Below are positions 10,106-20,010 of a stretch of 64,000 nt of DNA, one piece after another; positions within the stretch are counted from its first letter, which is position 1, and every line of letters begins with the position of its first letter. The stretch covers positions 4,960,001 through 5,024,000 of the forward strand of contig NZ_CP032543.1 in NCBI RefSeq assembly GCF_003610995.1, in the 5' to 3' direction. Position numbers and translations under genes: made by a program. The notes under the pieces are model-generated. The model was not told the origin of the DNA. It did not search any database and was given only the letters and a program-made list of their open reading frames with translations. Source of the stretch: Streptomyces griseus subsp. griseus. GTDB lineage: Bacteria; Actinomycetota; Actinomycetes; Streptomycetales; Streptomycetaceae.

Positions 10106-10141
10106 GGAGGGCTCCTCCTTGAGCAATCCTGATGCTGCGCG

Positions 10142-10170
10142 ATGTATGCGCTGCCTGTAAGCGCATACAT
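10142..10170. promoter_or_regulatory. LacI-type operator candidate upstream of the sugar operon
   Basis: Perfect 11-bp arms, ATGTATGCGCT (10142-10152) and AGCGCATACAT (10160-10170), separated by 7 bases (GCCTGTA). It lies just ahead of the binding-protein start, where a repressor would block transcription. The LacI gene about 3 kb away is the natural partner, and its own upstream region carries a related AGCGCAT palindrome. Confidence 0.65.
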
Positions 10171-10349
10171 CACTCTGCGCCAGGCTTTCCGGAATCCGCA
10201 AGAGGGTGCTGGGTCACACTCGTGCAACGTGGCCGACACCTGGGCGCCCACTCCCGCACCGTAATCGCGCTGTTTGTGGAACAATAGGTGATGTGACCGA
10301 TTCGTCGCCCCGCTCCCCTGGGCGGTGAGTCGGCGTCTACGCTCGCCGC

Positions 10350-11423
10350 ATGGCCTCACCCGTCGCCTTCGCCCATGACTTCCCGTTCGACCCCGCCCAC
10401 GGGTACACCGCCCTCGACCAGCTGCTCCAGGTCCCGGCGCCGCCCGCCCCCGCGGACTTCGAGGCCTTCTGGCGTGACCGGTACGCGCGTGCCCGTGCGG
10501 TCAGGACGCGGCCCGTCCTCGGCCCGGTGGAGGAGGAGCGCGACGGCGTACGGGTCCACCCGGTCACCTACACCTCCGTGGGCGGCGTCCGGCTCGGCGG
10601 CTGGCTCGCGCTGCCCGCCGAGGGTCCGGTGCGGTACGGATTCGTCGTCGGCCACGGGTACGGCGGCCGCCAGGACCCGGGCCGGGACCTCCCGCCGCCG
10701 CTGCCCGGGGCCGCCGCGATCCTGCCGTGCGTGCGGGGCATGGGGGAGCGGGGGCGGGTCGACGGCATCCCGGACCTGGCCGATGAGCATGTGCTGCACG
10801 GGATCGGCTCCCGCGACTCGTACGTCATCGGGGAGTGCGTGGCCGACCTCTGGTGCGCCGCCTCGGCCCTCACGGAGGTCGTCCCGGAACTGGCGGTCGT
10901 GGGTGCCGGTGCGGTGAGTGGCGGGCGGCCGGGGGCGGCGGGCTCCCGGCCGGCCGGCGACGGGCACCCCGGCGGGCCGCGCCTCGGCTACCTCGGCGAG
11001 AGCTTCGGCGGCGGGCTCGGGGCTCTCGCGCTGCCCTGGGACGACCGCTTCGGCGCCGCCCAGCTCACCGTCCCCACCTTCGGCAACCACCCGCTGCGGC
11101 TGACCCTGCCCTGTACCGGCAGCGGCGAGGCGGTGCGGGCGCACCACCGCGAGCACCCCGGAGTCGCCGACGTTCTGCGCTACTTCGACGCGGCGACGGC
11201 GGCGGGGCGGCTGGAGCTGCCGACGCTGGTCGCGGCGGCGCCGTTCGACCCTGCCGTGCCGCCGCCGGGGCAGTTCGCCGTATACAACGCGCTGGCCGGG
11301 GAGCGCGAGCTCCAGGTGCTGAGCGCGGGGCACTTCGCGTACCGGGGGATGGTGGCCGAGGCGGCGGAGCTGGACGCCGATCGGACGCGCTTCTTCGGGG
11401 GGTGGCTGACGGCTGCCGGGTGA
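10350..11423 (+). CDS. acetylxylan esterase / CE7-like alpha/beta hydrolase
   Basis: The protein has 357 residues and no signal peptide. It has the AXE1 (PF05448) opening PADFEAFWRDRY, then VRLGGWLALP, GHGYGGR, and the nucleophile motif GESFGGG (Ser218). The C-terminal aspartate lies in PFDPAVPP and the histidine in SAGHF. CE7 enzymes remove acetyl groups from short xylo-oligosaccharides or cephalosporin C. An extra Gly/Pro-rich stretch (residues ~187-210) sits just before the nucleophile strand and is not usual for the family. It is divergent from the sugar operon with ~240 bases between. Confidence 0.85.
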   Translation: MASPVAFAHDFPFDPAHGYTALDQLLQVPAPPAPADFEAFWRDRYARARAVRTRPVLGPVEEERDGVRVHPVTYTSVGGVRLGGWLALPAEGPVRYGFVVGHGYGGRQDPGRDLPPPLPGAAAILPCVRGMGERGRVDGIPDLADEHVLHGIGSRDSYVIGECVADLWCAASALTEVVPELAVVGAGAVSGGRPGAAGSRPAGDGHPGGPRLGYLGESFGGGLGALALPWDDRFGAAQLTVPTFGNHPLRLTLPCTGSGEAVRAHHREHPGVADVLRYFDAATAAGRLELPTLVAAAPFDPAVPPPGQFAVYNALAGERELQVLSAGHFAYRGMVAEAAELDADRTRFFGGWLTAAG

Positions 11424-11464
11424 GGGCTGCCGGCTGGTGGCTGCCGGCGGGCGTGCCGGGCGCC

Positions 11465-12649
11465 TCAGGCGTCAGGTCGGGCTGCCCCGGGGCCGTGCCA
11501 GTCCAGGCAGAGGACGGTGGCGTCGTCCCGGGGCGGGCGGCCGCCGTGCGCGTCCGCGACCGCGGTGACGATGGTGCGGACGACCTCCCGCGGGTGCTCG
11601 GCCGCGGTCTGGACCAGCAGCGTGGGCAGGCCCACCGCCGCCGCTTCACGTTCCTGCACGCCGTCGGTGTACAGGAGGAAGCGGTCGCCGGGGCGCAGGT
11701 CGAGATCCTGCACCTGGTAGGCGTCCTGCGCCGGGAAGCCGAAGGGCATGTCGACCTGCGGGGTGATCTCCTCGACCGAGCCGTCGCGCATCCGGAGCGG
11801 CCTGGGATGGCCGGCGTTCACGAGCTGCGCGCGGCTCCCGTCCAGGGCGATGCGGAGCAACTGACCGGTGGCGAACGTGTGGTCGCCGTGGTCGAGGAGG
11901 GCCTGATGCATCTGGCGGGCCTGCTCGGCGAGCTCCACCCCGGACCGGCGGGCGCCGCGCGAGGCGTTCACGACGAGGGTGGCGATGAGCGAGGCGTTGA
12001 CGTCGTGGCCCATGGCGTCGGTGACGGAGAGATGCAGGGCGCTGTGGTCGAGGCTGTAGTCGTAGGTGTCCCCGGCGATGTCGGAGGCCGGGACCAGCGC
12101 CCCGGCGAGGGTGAACTCCGCCGCTTCGCAGGAGGCGGCGGAGGGAAGGAGCTGGCGTTGGATCTCCGCGGCCAGGCTGACCGGAGTGGTGCGGTTGCCC
12201 CAGTGGTAGAGGTCGGTGAAGCGGCGGTCGGTGACGATGATGTACGCCAGCGCGTGCGCGGCCTCCTCGACCTGTGCGAGCACGTCCTCGGTGACGGCTT
12301 CGAGGAACAGCTCCAGTACGCCGATGGTGTCGCCGCGGTTGGTCACCGGAGCGAGGACCCGCCGGCCCCTCCCGTCCTGCTGCCCCTGCACCAGCTTCTG
12401 GGAGCGCAGCACCTTGTCGTAGATGCCGCTGGCGGCCAGGGGAACGGGCTCGGTCCGGTCCTTGGGGGAGCCGTCGGTCATGTCGCTGACCCGCAGCAGG
12501 CGATTGCCCACCAGGTCCACGAAGAGGAACGACACATATCGCGCACCGAACCGGGTGCGGAGGTCGCGCGCCACGACGTCGAGTGAATTCACCGGCGCGG
12601 CGTCCCTTGCGGCCGCCAGCACCGCGGCCAGCCCTGTCCTGTCGCTCAC
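11465..12649 (-). CDS. GAF-SpoIIE (PP2C-type) serine phosphatase
   Basis: The protein has about 394 residues. A GAF-like sensory region (residues ~20-150, with LAPVTNRGDTIGVLELFL) precedes a SpoIIE/PP2C phosphatase domain. That domain shows AAEIQRQLLPS, metal-binding DIAGDTYDY, DAMGHDVNASL, NAGHPRPL, FLLYTDGVQE and the terminal DDATVLCL. Such proteins act in Streptomyces partner-switching, dephosphorylating anti-anti-sigma factors. Two adjacent GTG codons are possible starts; the second (12649) has better spacing from GAGGAGG. No kinase or antagonist gene adjoins it, so its partner is encoded elsewhere. Confidence 0.9.
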   Translation of the reverse strand: MSDRTGLAAVLAAARDAAPVNSLDVVARDLRTRFGARYVSFLFVDLVGNRLLRVSDMTDGSPKDRTEPVPLAASGIYDKVLRSQKLVQGQQDGRGRRVLAPVTNRGDTIGVLELFLEAVTEDVLAQVEEAAHALAYIIVTDRRFTDLYHWGNRTTPVSLAAEIQRQLLPSAASCEAAEFTLAGALVPASDIAGDTYDYSLDHSALHLSVTDAMGHDVNASLIATLVVNASRGARRSGVELAEQARQMHQALLDHGDHTFATGQLLRIALDGSRAQLVNAGHPRPLRMRDGSVEEITPQVDMPFGFPAQDAYQVQDLDLRPGDRFLLYTDGVQEREAAAVGLPTLLVQTAAEHPREVVRTIVTAVADAHGGRPPRDDATVLCLDWHGPGAARPDA

Positions 12650-12798
12650 CACAGCCTCCTCGGGTCGGAGGTTGCTTATGCCCTCCCAGCCCGGACTCAG
12701 TGCTCCGCCCTAGAGAACTGCATGGTTTATGTGCATAAAACCACCCGAAGCGACTGAGCCCGACCGCCTGGTGTCACCCGATCGGTGGCCGTACCGGC

Positions 12799-13869
12799 TC
12801 ACCCGCAGCCGCAGCTCGCCCTCCGTGTCACCGAGACCGGCAGCTCCAGCGAGACCGGGGCGCGGCCCGGGTCGGCCAGGCGTTGGACCAGCAACTCCAC
12901 TGCCTGCTCGCCGAGTTGGCGGATCGGCTGGCGGACCGTGGTCAGGGGCGGGCGGACGATCCGGCTCAGCGGGATGCCGTCGAAGCCGGTCACCGCGATG
13001 TCCTCGGGGACCCGTACGCCGCGCCGCTCCAGCGCCTGGAGGGCCCCCATCGCCATCTGGTCGTTGACGAAGAGCATCGCCTCCGGCCGTTCGACCCCCG
13101 TACCCTCCGAGCGGTCCAGCAGGGCATCGGCCGCCCGTGCGCCCTCGGCCTGCGTCAGGGTGCCGGTGCTCAGTTCGGGGCGGGAGGGGACCGGGAGCCC
13201 GGCCTCCTGGCACGCCTGCCGGAAGCCGTGGAAGCGGGCGACGGCGTCCGGTGAGTCGTCCTCGCCCCCGACGAACGCCAGGCGGCGCAGCCCGTGGTCC
13301 TCGATGAGGTGGCGGGTCAGGGCGCGCTGGCCGTCCGCGTTGGCGACGACGATGTGGTCCAGGTGGTCGATCTCGCGGGGCCCGGCGAGCATCACCACGG
13401 GCAGCCGGCGCGATATGACCTCCAGGTCCTCGGTCGGCACGGTCCGGGCCAGCACGGCGAACCCGTCGACCCTCCCCGCCACCTTGGCGACCAGGCTCTC
13501 CGGCCCGCCGTCCAGCGAGGCGGCGATGAGGAGGGCGTAACCGTGACGCCTCGCCGCCCGCTCCATGCCCCGGATGATCTGGTCGGAGTAGAGCATGACG
13601 GCCTGGTCGTCGTCGGCGTCGTTGAGCGCGGCGGCGCTCTCGGCGTCCGGGTCGGCGTAGTCCGGGAAGCAGAGGCCGAGCACGCCCGTGGTGCGGCTGG
13701 CCAGGCCCCGGGCGCTGCCGCTGGGTACGTAACCGAGCTCGCGGGCCGCCGCCAGCACCCGTTCGCGGGTCTGGGCGCGTACGGAGTCGGGGTTCCGGTA
13801 GACCCGCGAGACCGTGGCAATGGAGACGCCCGACCGCTCGGCGACGTCGTACACCGTGGGGGCGCTCAC
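12799..13869 (-). CDS. LacI-family transcriptional repressor
   Basis: The protein has 356 residues. The DNA-binding helix-turn-helix TVYDVAERSGVSIATVSRVYRNPDSV occupies residues ~5-30, with the hinge helix GSARGLASRTTGVLGL, followed by a sugar-binding periplasmic-like core ending in DIAVTGFDGIPLSRIVRPPLTTVRQP. It starts at GTG 13869; longer frames upstream are basic and implausible. The C-terminus RRASCGCG is typical of actinobacterial LacI proteins. It probably controls the nearby beta-glucoside operon and itself: its upstream palindrome and the operon operator share AGCGCAT. Confidence 0.92.
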   Translation of the reverse strand: MSAPTVYDVAERSGVSIATVSRVYRNPDSVRAQTRERVLAAARELGYVPSGSARGLASRTTGVLGLCFPDYADPDAESAAALNDADDDQAVMLYSDQIIRGMERAARRHGYALLIAASLDGGPESLVAKVAGRVDGFAVLARTVPTEDLEVISRRLPVVMLAGPREIDHLDHIVVANADGQRALTRHLIEDHGLRRLAFVGGEDDSPDAVARFHGFRQACQEAGLPVPSRPELSTGTLTQAEGARAADALLDRSEGTGVERPEAMLFVNDQMAMGALQALERRGVRVPEDIAVTGFDGIPLSRIVRPPLTTVRQPIRQLGEQAVELLVQRLADPGRAPVSLELPVSVTRRASCGCG

Positions 13870-14333
13870 TCGACCGACCGTCCGCTTCTTCGTCCGCCGC
13901 GACTGGCGCGGGTGCTGATCCCGGGCCGGCGGCTTCCGGTGCCGGCCCCTGCGATCACGGGCTCGTGAAAGCGCATTCACCCTAGATCCTGGGCCGCCGG
14001 GGGAGCAAGACAGGGCGATCCGGGGCGACCAGGATGGGGCGGGGTGCGCGCCATGGCGTGAGCCGGAGCGCGCCACGGCGGGACCGGGGAGGTGTCAAGG
14101 CGGGGCAAGGCGGGGACGGGGGCGGGTCAAGGCGGGAGCGGGGGTGTGCCAGAACGTTCCTCCGGGCGGGTGAGCTTGCCGCCCCCGTACGTCGTGTCGG
14201 CCGCTCCTCCCGCGCGGAGGCGCTTTCAGTGGGTGGCAGGAATCAGTCTGATCAACTGCAAATGCCACCAAACAAGCACTATCCGGCCCATTCCGGTACG
14301 GGGTGGTCCGGGCCGGCCCCGGAGGTATCAGCC
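13870..14333. promoter_or_regulatory. 464-base intergenic region: palindrome and CAAGGCGGG repeats
   Basis: It holds GTGAAAGCGCATTCAC (13965-13980), an imperfect LacI-style palindrome upstream of the repressor, and three copies of a CAAGGCGGG unit at 14096-14134. I see no gene in it. GGAGG at 14321-14325 is the ribosome site of the next gene. Confidence 0.5.
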
Positions 14334-16763
14334 ATGTCCCACGTCGGCGTCCCGCGCGGGACGGTACGAAAGCGCCGCTCGCTCGCGCTCCTCACGGTGG
14401 GGGTGCTCACGATCCCCGCGCTGGCGGGCTGCAGCTCCGACACCGGGGAGACCTCCCGGGGGGCCCCGCAGGACATCGCCCCCGCCGCCCGCGACCGGGT
14501 CGCCGACGGATCGACGGTGAACTGGGCCGTCGACGCGATGCCCGCCACCCTCAACGCCTTCCAGGCGGACGCCGACAGCGCCACCACCAAGATCACCGGG
14601 GCCCTGCTGCCGACGCTCTTCCCGATGGACGCGACCGGGCAGCCCAAGCTCAACCCGGACTACCTGGAGTCCGCGAAGATCATCGAGCGCGAGCCCAAGC
14701 AGGTCGTGCTCTACAAGCTCAACCAGCAGGCGGTCTGGAGCGACGGCCGCGAGATCGGCGCCCCCGACTTCGTCGCCCAGTGGCGGGCGCTCAGCGGCAA
14801 GGACTCGGCCTTCTGGACGGCCCGCAACGCCGGCTACGAGCGGATCGAGAAGATCGAACGCGGCGCCGACGACCTCCAGGTCCGGGTCACCTTCGCCAAG
14901 CCGTACGCCGACTGGCGCTCGCTCTTCTCGCCGCTCTACCCGAAGGAGATCACCGGCAAGCCGGACACCTTCAACGACGGCGCGCGCACCGCACTGAAGA
15001 ACACCGCCGGCCCCTTCCAGCTCCAGAGCGTGAGCAAGGCCAAGGGCACCGTCACCCTCGTCCGCAGCCCCCGCTGGTGGGGCGAGAAGGCCAAGCTGGA
15101 CAGCCTCGTCTTCCGGGCGGTCGCCCCCAAGGACCGCGCCAAGGCCCTCGCCGACGGCACCGTGCACATCGCCGACGTCGACGCCGCCACCGCCAACCGC
15201 ATCGCCCTCGCCCGGCGCGACGGCAACAACGGCCAGCCGCTCACCCACGGCCCCGGCGCCGACCTCACCCCGGCCGCCGCCCTGCGCTCCTGGGCCCTGG
15301 CCAACGGCTCCGACGAGGAGCAGGCGGAGATCGCCCAGGCCGCCCGGGAGAAGAACCGCAAGGCCGTCGCCGCGTACGGGGCCGAGCAGAAGGCCCTGCG
15401 CGGATACGCCGTACGCAAGTCCCTGGAGCCCGCCTACACCCAGCTCGCGCTGAACGGCGAGTCCGGCCCGCTCGCGGACGACCGGGTCCGCCGGGCGGTG
15501 GCCCGCGCCCTCGACCGCCAGGAGCTCGCCGAGAACGTACTGAAGCCGCTCGGGCTCCCGGCGAAGCCGCTCGGCAGCCACCTGGCCCTGGCCGGACAGC
15601 CCGGCTACAAGGACGGCAGCGGGGCGCTCGGCGACCAGAACACCAAGGAGGCCCAGGCGCTGCTGGCCGACGCGGGGTGGACCCGGGGCGGTGCGGCTGA
15701 GAAGCCGAAGGACACCAAGGCGGGCAGCGAGGCGGAGAAGAAGGACGAGGAGGACGAGGAGAGCACCGAGAAGGACGGGAAGAAGGAGGGCGCGGAGAAG
15801 AGCGAGGCCGAGGGGAAGAAGGCCGAGGAGAAGGCCGACAAGGACGCCGGGAAGGACGACAAGGAAGAGAAGGCCGACAAGGCCGCCTCCGGCTCCGCTG
15901 AGAGCGCCTCCTCCCGCGCCGAGGGCCTCTACATCGTCGGCCAGGACAACAAGCCGGGTGCCGGACCCGTCCAGGGCCCCGACGCCTCCTACGTCCTCGC
16001 CCCCGCCGGGAGCGCCGCCGCCCAGAGCATCGCCCTGCTCCGCCAGGCGGGCGCCGTCAGCGGGGACACCGACGCCGCCGCCAAGGCCGCCGAAGCCGCC
16101 AAGGTCACCGCCCAGGACAAGCAGCCCGGCGGCGCGGCCGGTGCGTACGCCCCCATGGGCACCCCCGCCCCCGCCCCCGCCTCGGTCAACGGGCCGCTCG
16201 GCAAGGACGGCAAGACGCTGACCCTGCGCTTCGTGCTCCCCTCCGGACCCGGCTCGCAGTCGCTGCGCGGGGTCGGCGATCGGATCGCGGCGATGCTGGA
16301 GAAGATCGGGATCGGTACGGAGATCACCAAGGTCCCCGACGAGAGCTACTTCAAGGACCACATCGCCTCCGGCGACTACGACCTGGCGCTCTACTCCTGG
16401 CCCGCCACCGCCTACCCGGCCACCGACGGACGCCCGATCTACGCCAAGCCGGAGCCGGCCACCGACGGGTCGCTCCTGGTGGAGCAGAACTACACCCGGG
16501 TCGGCACCGACCACATCGACCAGCTCTTCGACCGGGCGGTCGCCGAACTCGACGAGAAGGCCTCACGGGAGCTGATGAAGCAGGCGGACGCCCGGATCTG
16601 GGCCGCCGCCGGATCGATTCCGCTCTTCCAGCGCCCGCAACTCGTCGCCGTGGACAAGAAGCTCGCGAACGCCGGCGCCTTCGGCTTCGCGGCCCCCCGT
16701 TACCAGGACATCGGGTTCACGGACCGGCAAGCGGCAGGTTCCCCCGCAGACCGCAAGAAGTAG
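14334..16763 (+). CDS. ABC-transporter family-5 solute-binding lipoprotein with a charged insert
   Basis: The protein has 809 residues, longer than the usual 500-600. The signal ends in a lipobox (ALAGC, Cys33). Family 5 (DppA/OppA-like) features follow: LNPDYLESAKI, VWSDGREIGAPDFVAQWRAL, GPFQLQSV and a late region YDLALYSWPATAYPATDGRP. Between residues ~450 and ~530 lies a run made almost only of K, E, D, A, G and S. This divides the two lobes of the C-terminal part and is probably an unfolded linker. GGAGG 8 bases before the ATG supports the start. No permease genes adjoin it, so it may work alone or with a distant transporter. Confidence 0.88.
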   Translation: MSHVGVPRGTVRKRRSLALLTVGVLTIPALAGCSSDTGETSRGAPQDIAPAARDRVADGSTVNWAVDAMPATLNAFQADADSATTKITGALLPTLFPMDATGQPKLNPDYLESAKIIEREPKQVVLYKLNQQAVWSDGREIGAPDFVAQWRALSGKDSAFWTARNAGYERIEKIERGADDLQVRVTFAKPYADWRSLFSPLYPKEITGKPDTFNDGARTALKNTAGPFQLQSVSKAKGTVTLVRSPRWWGEKAKLDSLVFRAVAPKDRAKALADGTVHIADVDAATANRIALARRDGNNGQPLTHGPGADLTPAAALRSWALANGSDEEQAEIAQAAREKNRKAVAAYGAEQKALRGYAVRKSLEPAYTQLALNGESGPLADDRVRRAVARALDRQELAENVLKPLGLPAKPLGSHLALAGQPGYKDGSGALGDQNTKEAQALLADAGWTRGGAAEKPKDTKAGSEAEKKDEEDEESTEKDGKKEGAEKSEAEGKKAEEKADKDAGKDDKEEKADKAASGSAESASSRAEGLYIVGQDNKPGAGPVQGPDASYVLAPAGSAAAQSIALLRQAGAVSGDTDAAAKAAEAAKVTAQDKQPGGAAGAYAPMGTPAPAPASVNGPLGKDGKTLTLRFVLPSGPGSQSLRGVGDRIAAMLEKIGIGTEITKVPDESYFKDHIASGDYDLALYSWPATAYPATDGRPIYAKPEPATDGSLLVEQNYTRVGTDHIDQLFDRAVAELDEKASRELMKQADARIWAAAGSIPLFQRPQLVAVDKKLANAGAFGFAAPRYQDIGFTDRQAAGSPADRKK

Positions 16764-16820
16764 CGGGTCACCGGAAGAATCAGCAGGTCAGCGGAGAAAA
16801 CAGCAGGTCAGCGGTGCGCA
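16761..16820 (+). repeat. three 20-bp degenerate tandem repeats
   Basis: Units begin at 16761 (TAGCGGGTCACCGGAAGAAT), 16781 (CAGCAGGTCAGCGGAGAAAA) and 16801 (CAGCAGGTCAGCGGTGCGCA). The first begins with the TAG stop of the lipoprotein gene. Copies two and three share their first 14 bases exactly. Confidence 0.7.
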
Positions 16821-16844
16821 CAAGCTCAGATGCTGCTCAAAACC

Positions 16845-16873
16845 CTTGCCCGTCGGCGACCCCGGCGGGCAAG
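16845..16873 (+). terminator. hairpin after the binding-protein gene
   Basis: Arms CTTGCCCGTCGG (16845-16856) and CCGGCGGGCAAG (16862-16873), with one G-U pair and a 5-base loop. It separates the lipoprotein gene from typA. Confidence 0.7.
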
Positions 16874-17140
16874 GTGGTATCCGCCCCGACCCGGGCCGTT
16901 CGACCTCCTCACACCCTCTCCGCACGCGGCCCTCCAGCGGCCGCGGCCGCTTCTTGACATGGGCTGAATATCGGCTGAATCACACGGGAAGACCGCATTC
17001 GCGGATCGGCCCGGGAAGCCCGGGACGCGCAGGGCCCGTACCATGGGACGAGCCGTGGCGTGCCGCCCGGCGGGCGTACGAGGACTCGAAGACCGACTGA
17101 GACGCCTGATCCCACGATCCGAGAGAAGCGCAAGCCACCC

Positions 17141-19012
<1,872 letters not shown>

Positions 19013-19024
19013 CGTACCCCTGGG

Positions 19025-19054
19025 CGGGGCGCCGAGGGGGTCCTCGGCGCCCCG
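19025..19054 (+). terminator. hairpin after typA
   Basis: Perfect 13-bp stem CGGGGCGCCGAGG (19025-19037) paired with 19042-19054 around a 4-base loop, starting 12 bases after the typA stop. Confidence 0.85.
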
Positions 19055-20010
19055 CGACGAGATCGGTCCGGCCTTCCACGACCCGTGGGGGCCGGACCTT
19101 TCGCGTTCCCCCACGGCCGCATCGGGAGCGGCGCGGGGGCGATGGCAGGGGTACCGGGACACGGCCTGATGGAGGGTCGCATTCCCGTTGTGCGCCGAGT
19201 TCACGTCGTCACCCGAGCCTCAATATTCCCTCAAGTAGCTGGAGTTGCCTGGTCGTGTGGACCATATTCGTGGTGGCCGCACCAGCGGGGGCGGCAGTGT
19301 GAACGGTGGGGACCTGACCAGGTTGCGCATCCGCAAGGGGAACGGTGAGCGGGACCGCGACCAGGGTGCCGGCGGCCGAGAAGGTCAGGGAGGCCGGCGG
19401 CTCGGTGAAGGCGACCGCCGGGGCCGGGGGCGGCGGGAAGGCCGTCCAGGCGGGCCTGGAGGGCTCCGTGGGACGCGGACGGCAGGCCGAGGGCAGGCGG
19501 ACCACCAGGAAGTCCGAGTCCGTGACCTTCGAACCGACAAGAAGTCCGAGTCCTTCCAGCTGACGGAGAACGGCACGCACGTCTTCTACGCGGGGACGCC
19601 GGGTCGGCAATACGCCTGTCGGGGCCCTGGTTCCGGTGGGAGAATGCTGTCCGGGGCGGGTTCGGACGCAATCCATTTTCCTGATGCATGTGTCCGGTTA
19701 TCGGGCGTCGCCCTCCGGAAGTTGCGTTAACAGTCCGTTTCGCGGGCGTCTGTCTAGGATCACTTTGTCCGGATTTCGGGCATCCGGGGGCCGGTGATGT
19801 TGTCAAACCGAGACCCTTTAAGTGTGGTTTACGGCCCGGTCGTACTCAATAGTTGGCTCCATTGAGCTCGGGTCAATGGGTCACGCGCTGTGGGGAGCGC
19901 CGACTCACGAGCACACTTCGGGGTCACTGTTCATCGCCGTCAGGGGTGTCGGCGACGTATCAGTGCCCCTCTCGCAGTGATCAAAAGTGGACTCTTGAGG
20001 AGGAGAACCC
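19055..20010. other. 956-base stretch without a firm gene
   Basis: A further 9-bp stem (19083-19091 with 19108-19116) follows the typA terminator. A GTG at 19345 with AAGGGG upstream opens a high-GC3 frame of 72 codons (SGTATRVPAAEKVREAGG...). Past about 19533 the high-GC3 frame shifts by one, continuing as DKKSESFQLTENGTHVFYAG. The minus strand 19209-19676 is open in register with it, so strand cannot be settled. I recognise no family. A 12-base direct repeat (AAGTCCGAGTCC) lies at the switch. The last ~350 bases are AT-richer and look like the leader of the next gene, without a recognisable riboswitch. Confidence 0.35.

Noticed and set aside
14328..16514. A 728-codon minus-strand frame opposite the lipoprotein gene.
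   Set aside because: A mirror of a high-GC3 gene; its Leu/Gly/Val-rich translation has no domain, and the plus strand encodes a clear lipoprotein.
16954..16982. TTGACA as a -35 box for typA.
   Set aside because: No acceptable -10 box follows at 16-18 bases (GAATCA only), so I do not call a promoter.
16846..17100. An 84-codon frame between the terminator and typA.
   Set aside because: It overlaps the terminator stem, lacks normal codon bias and matches nothing.
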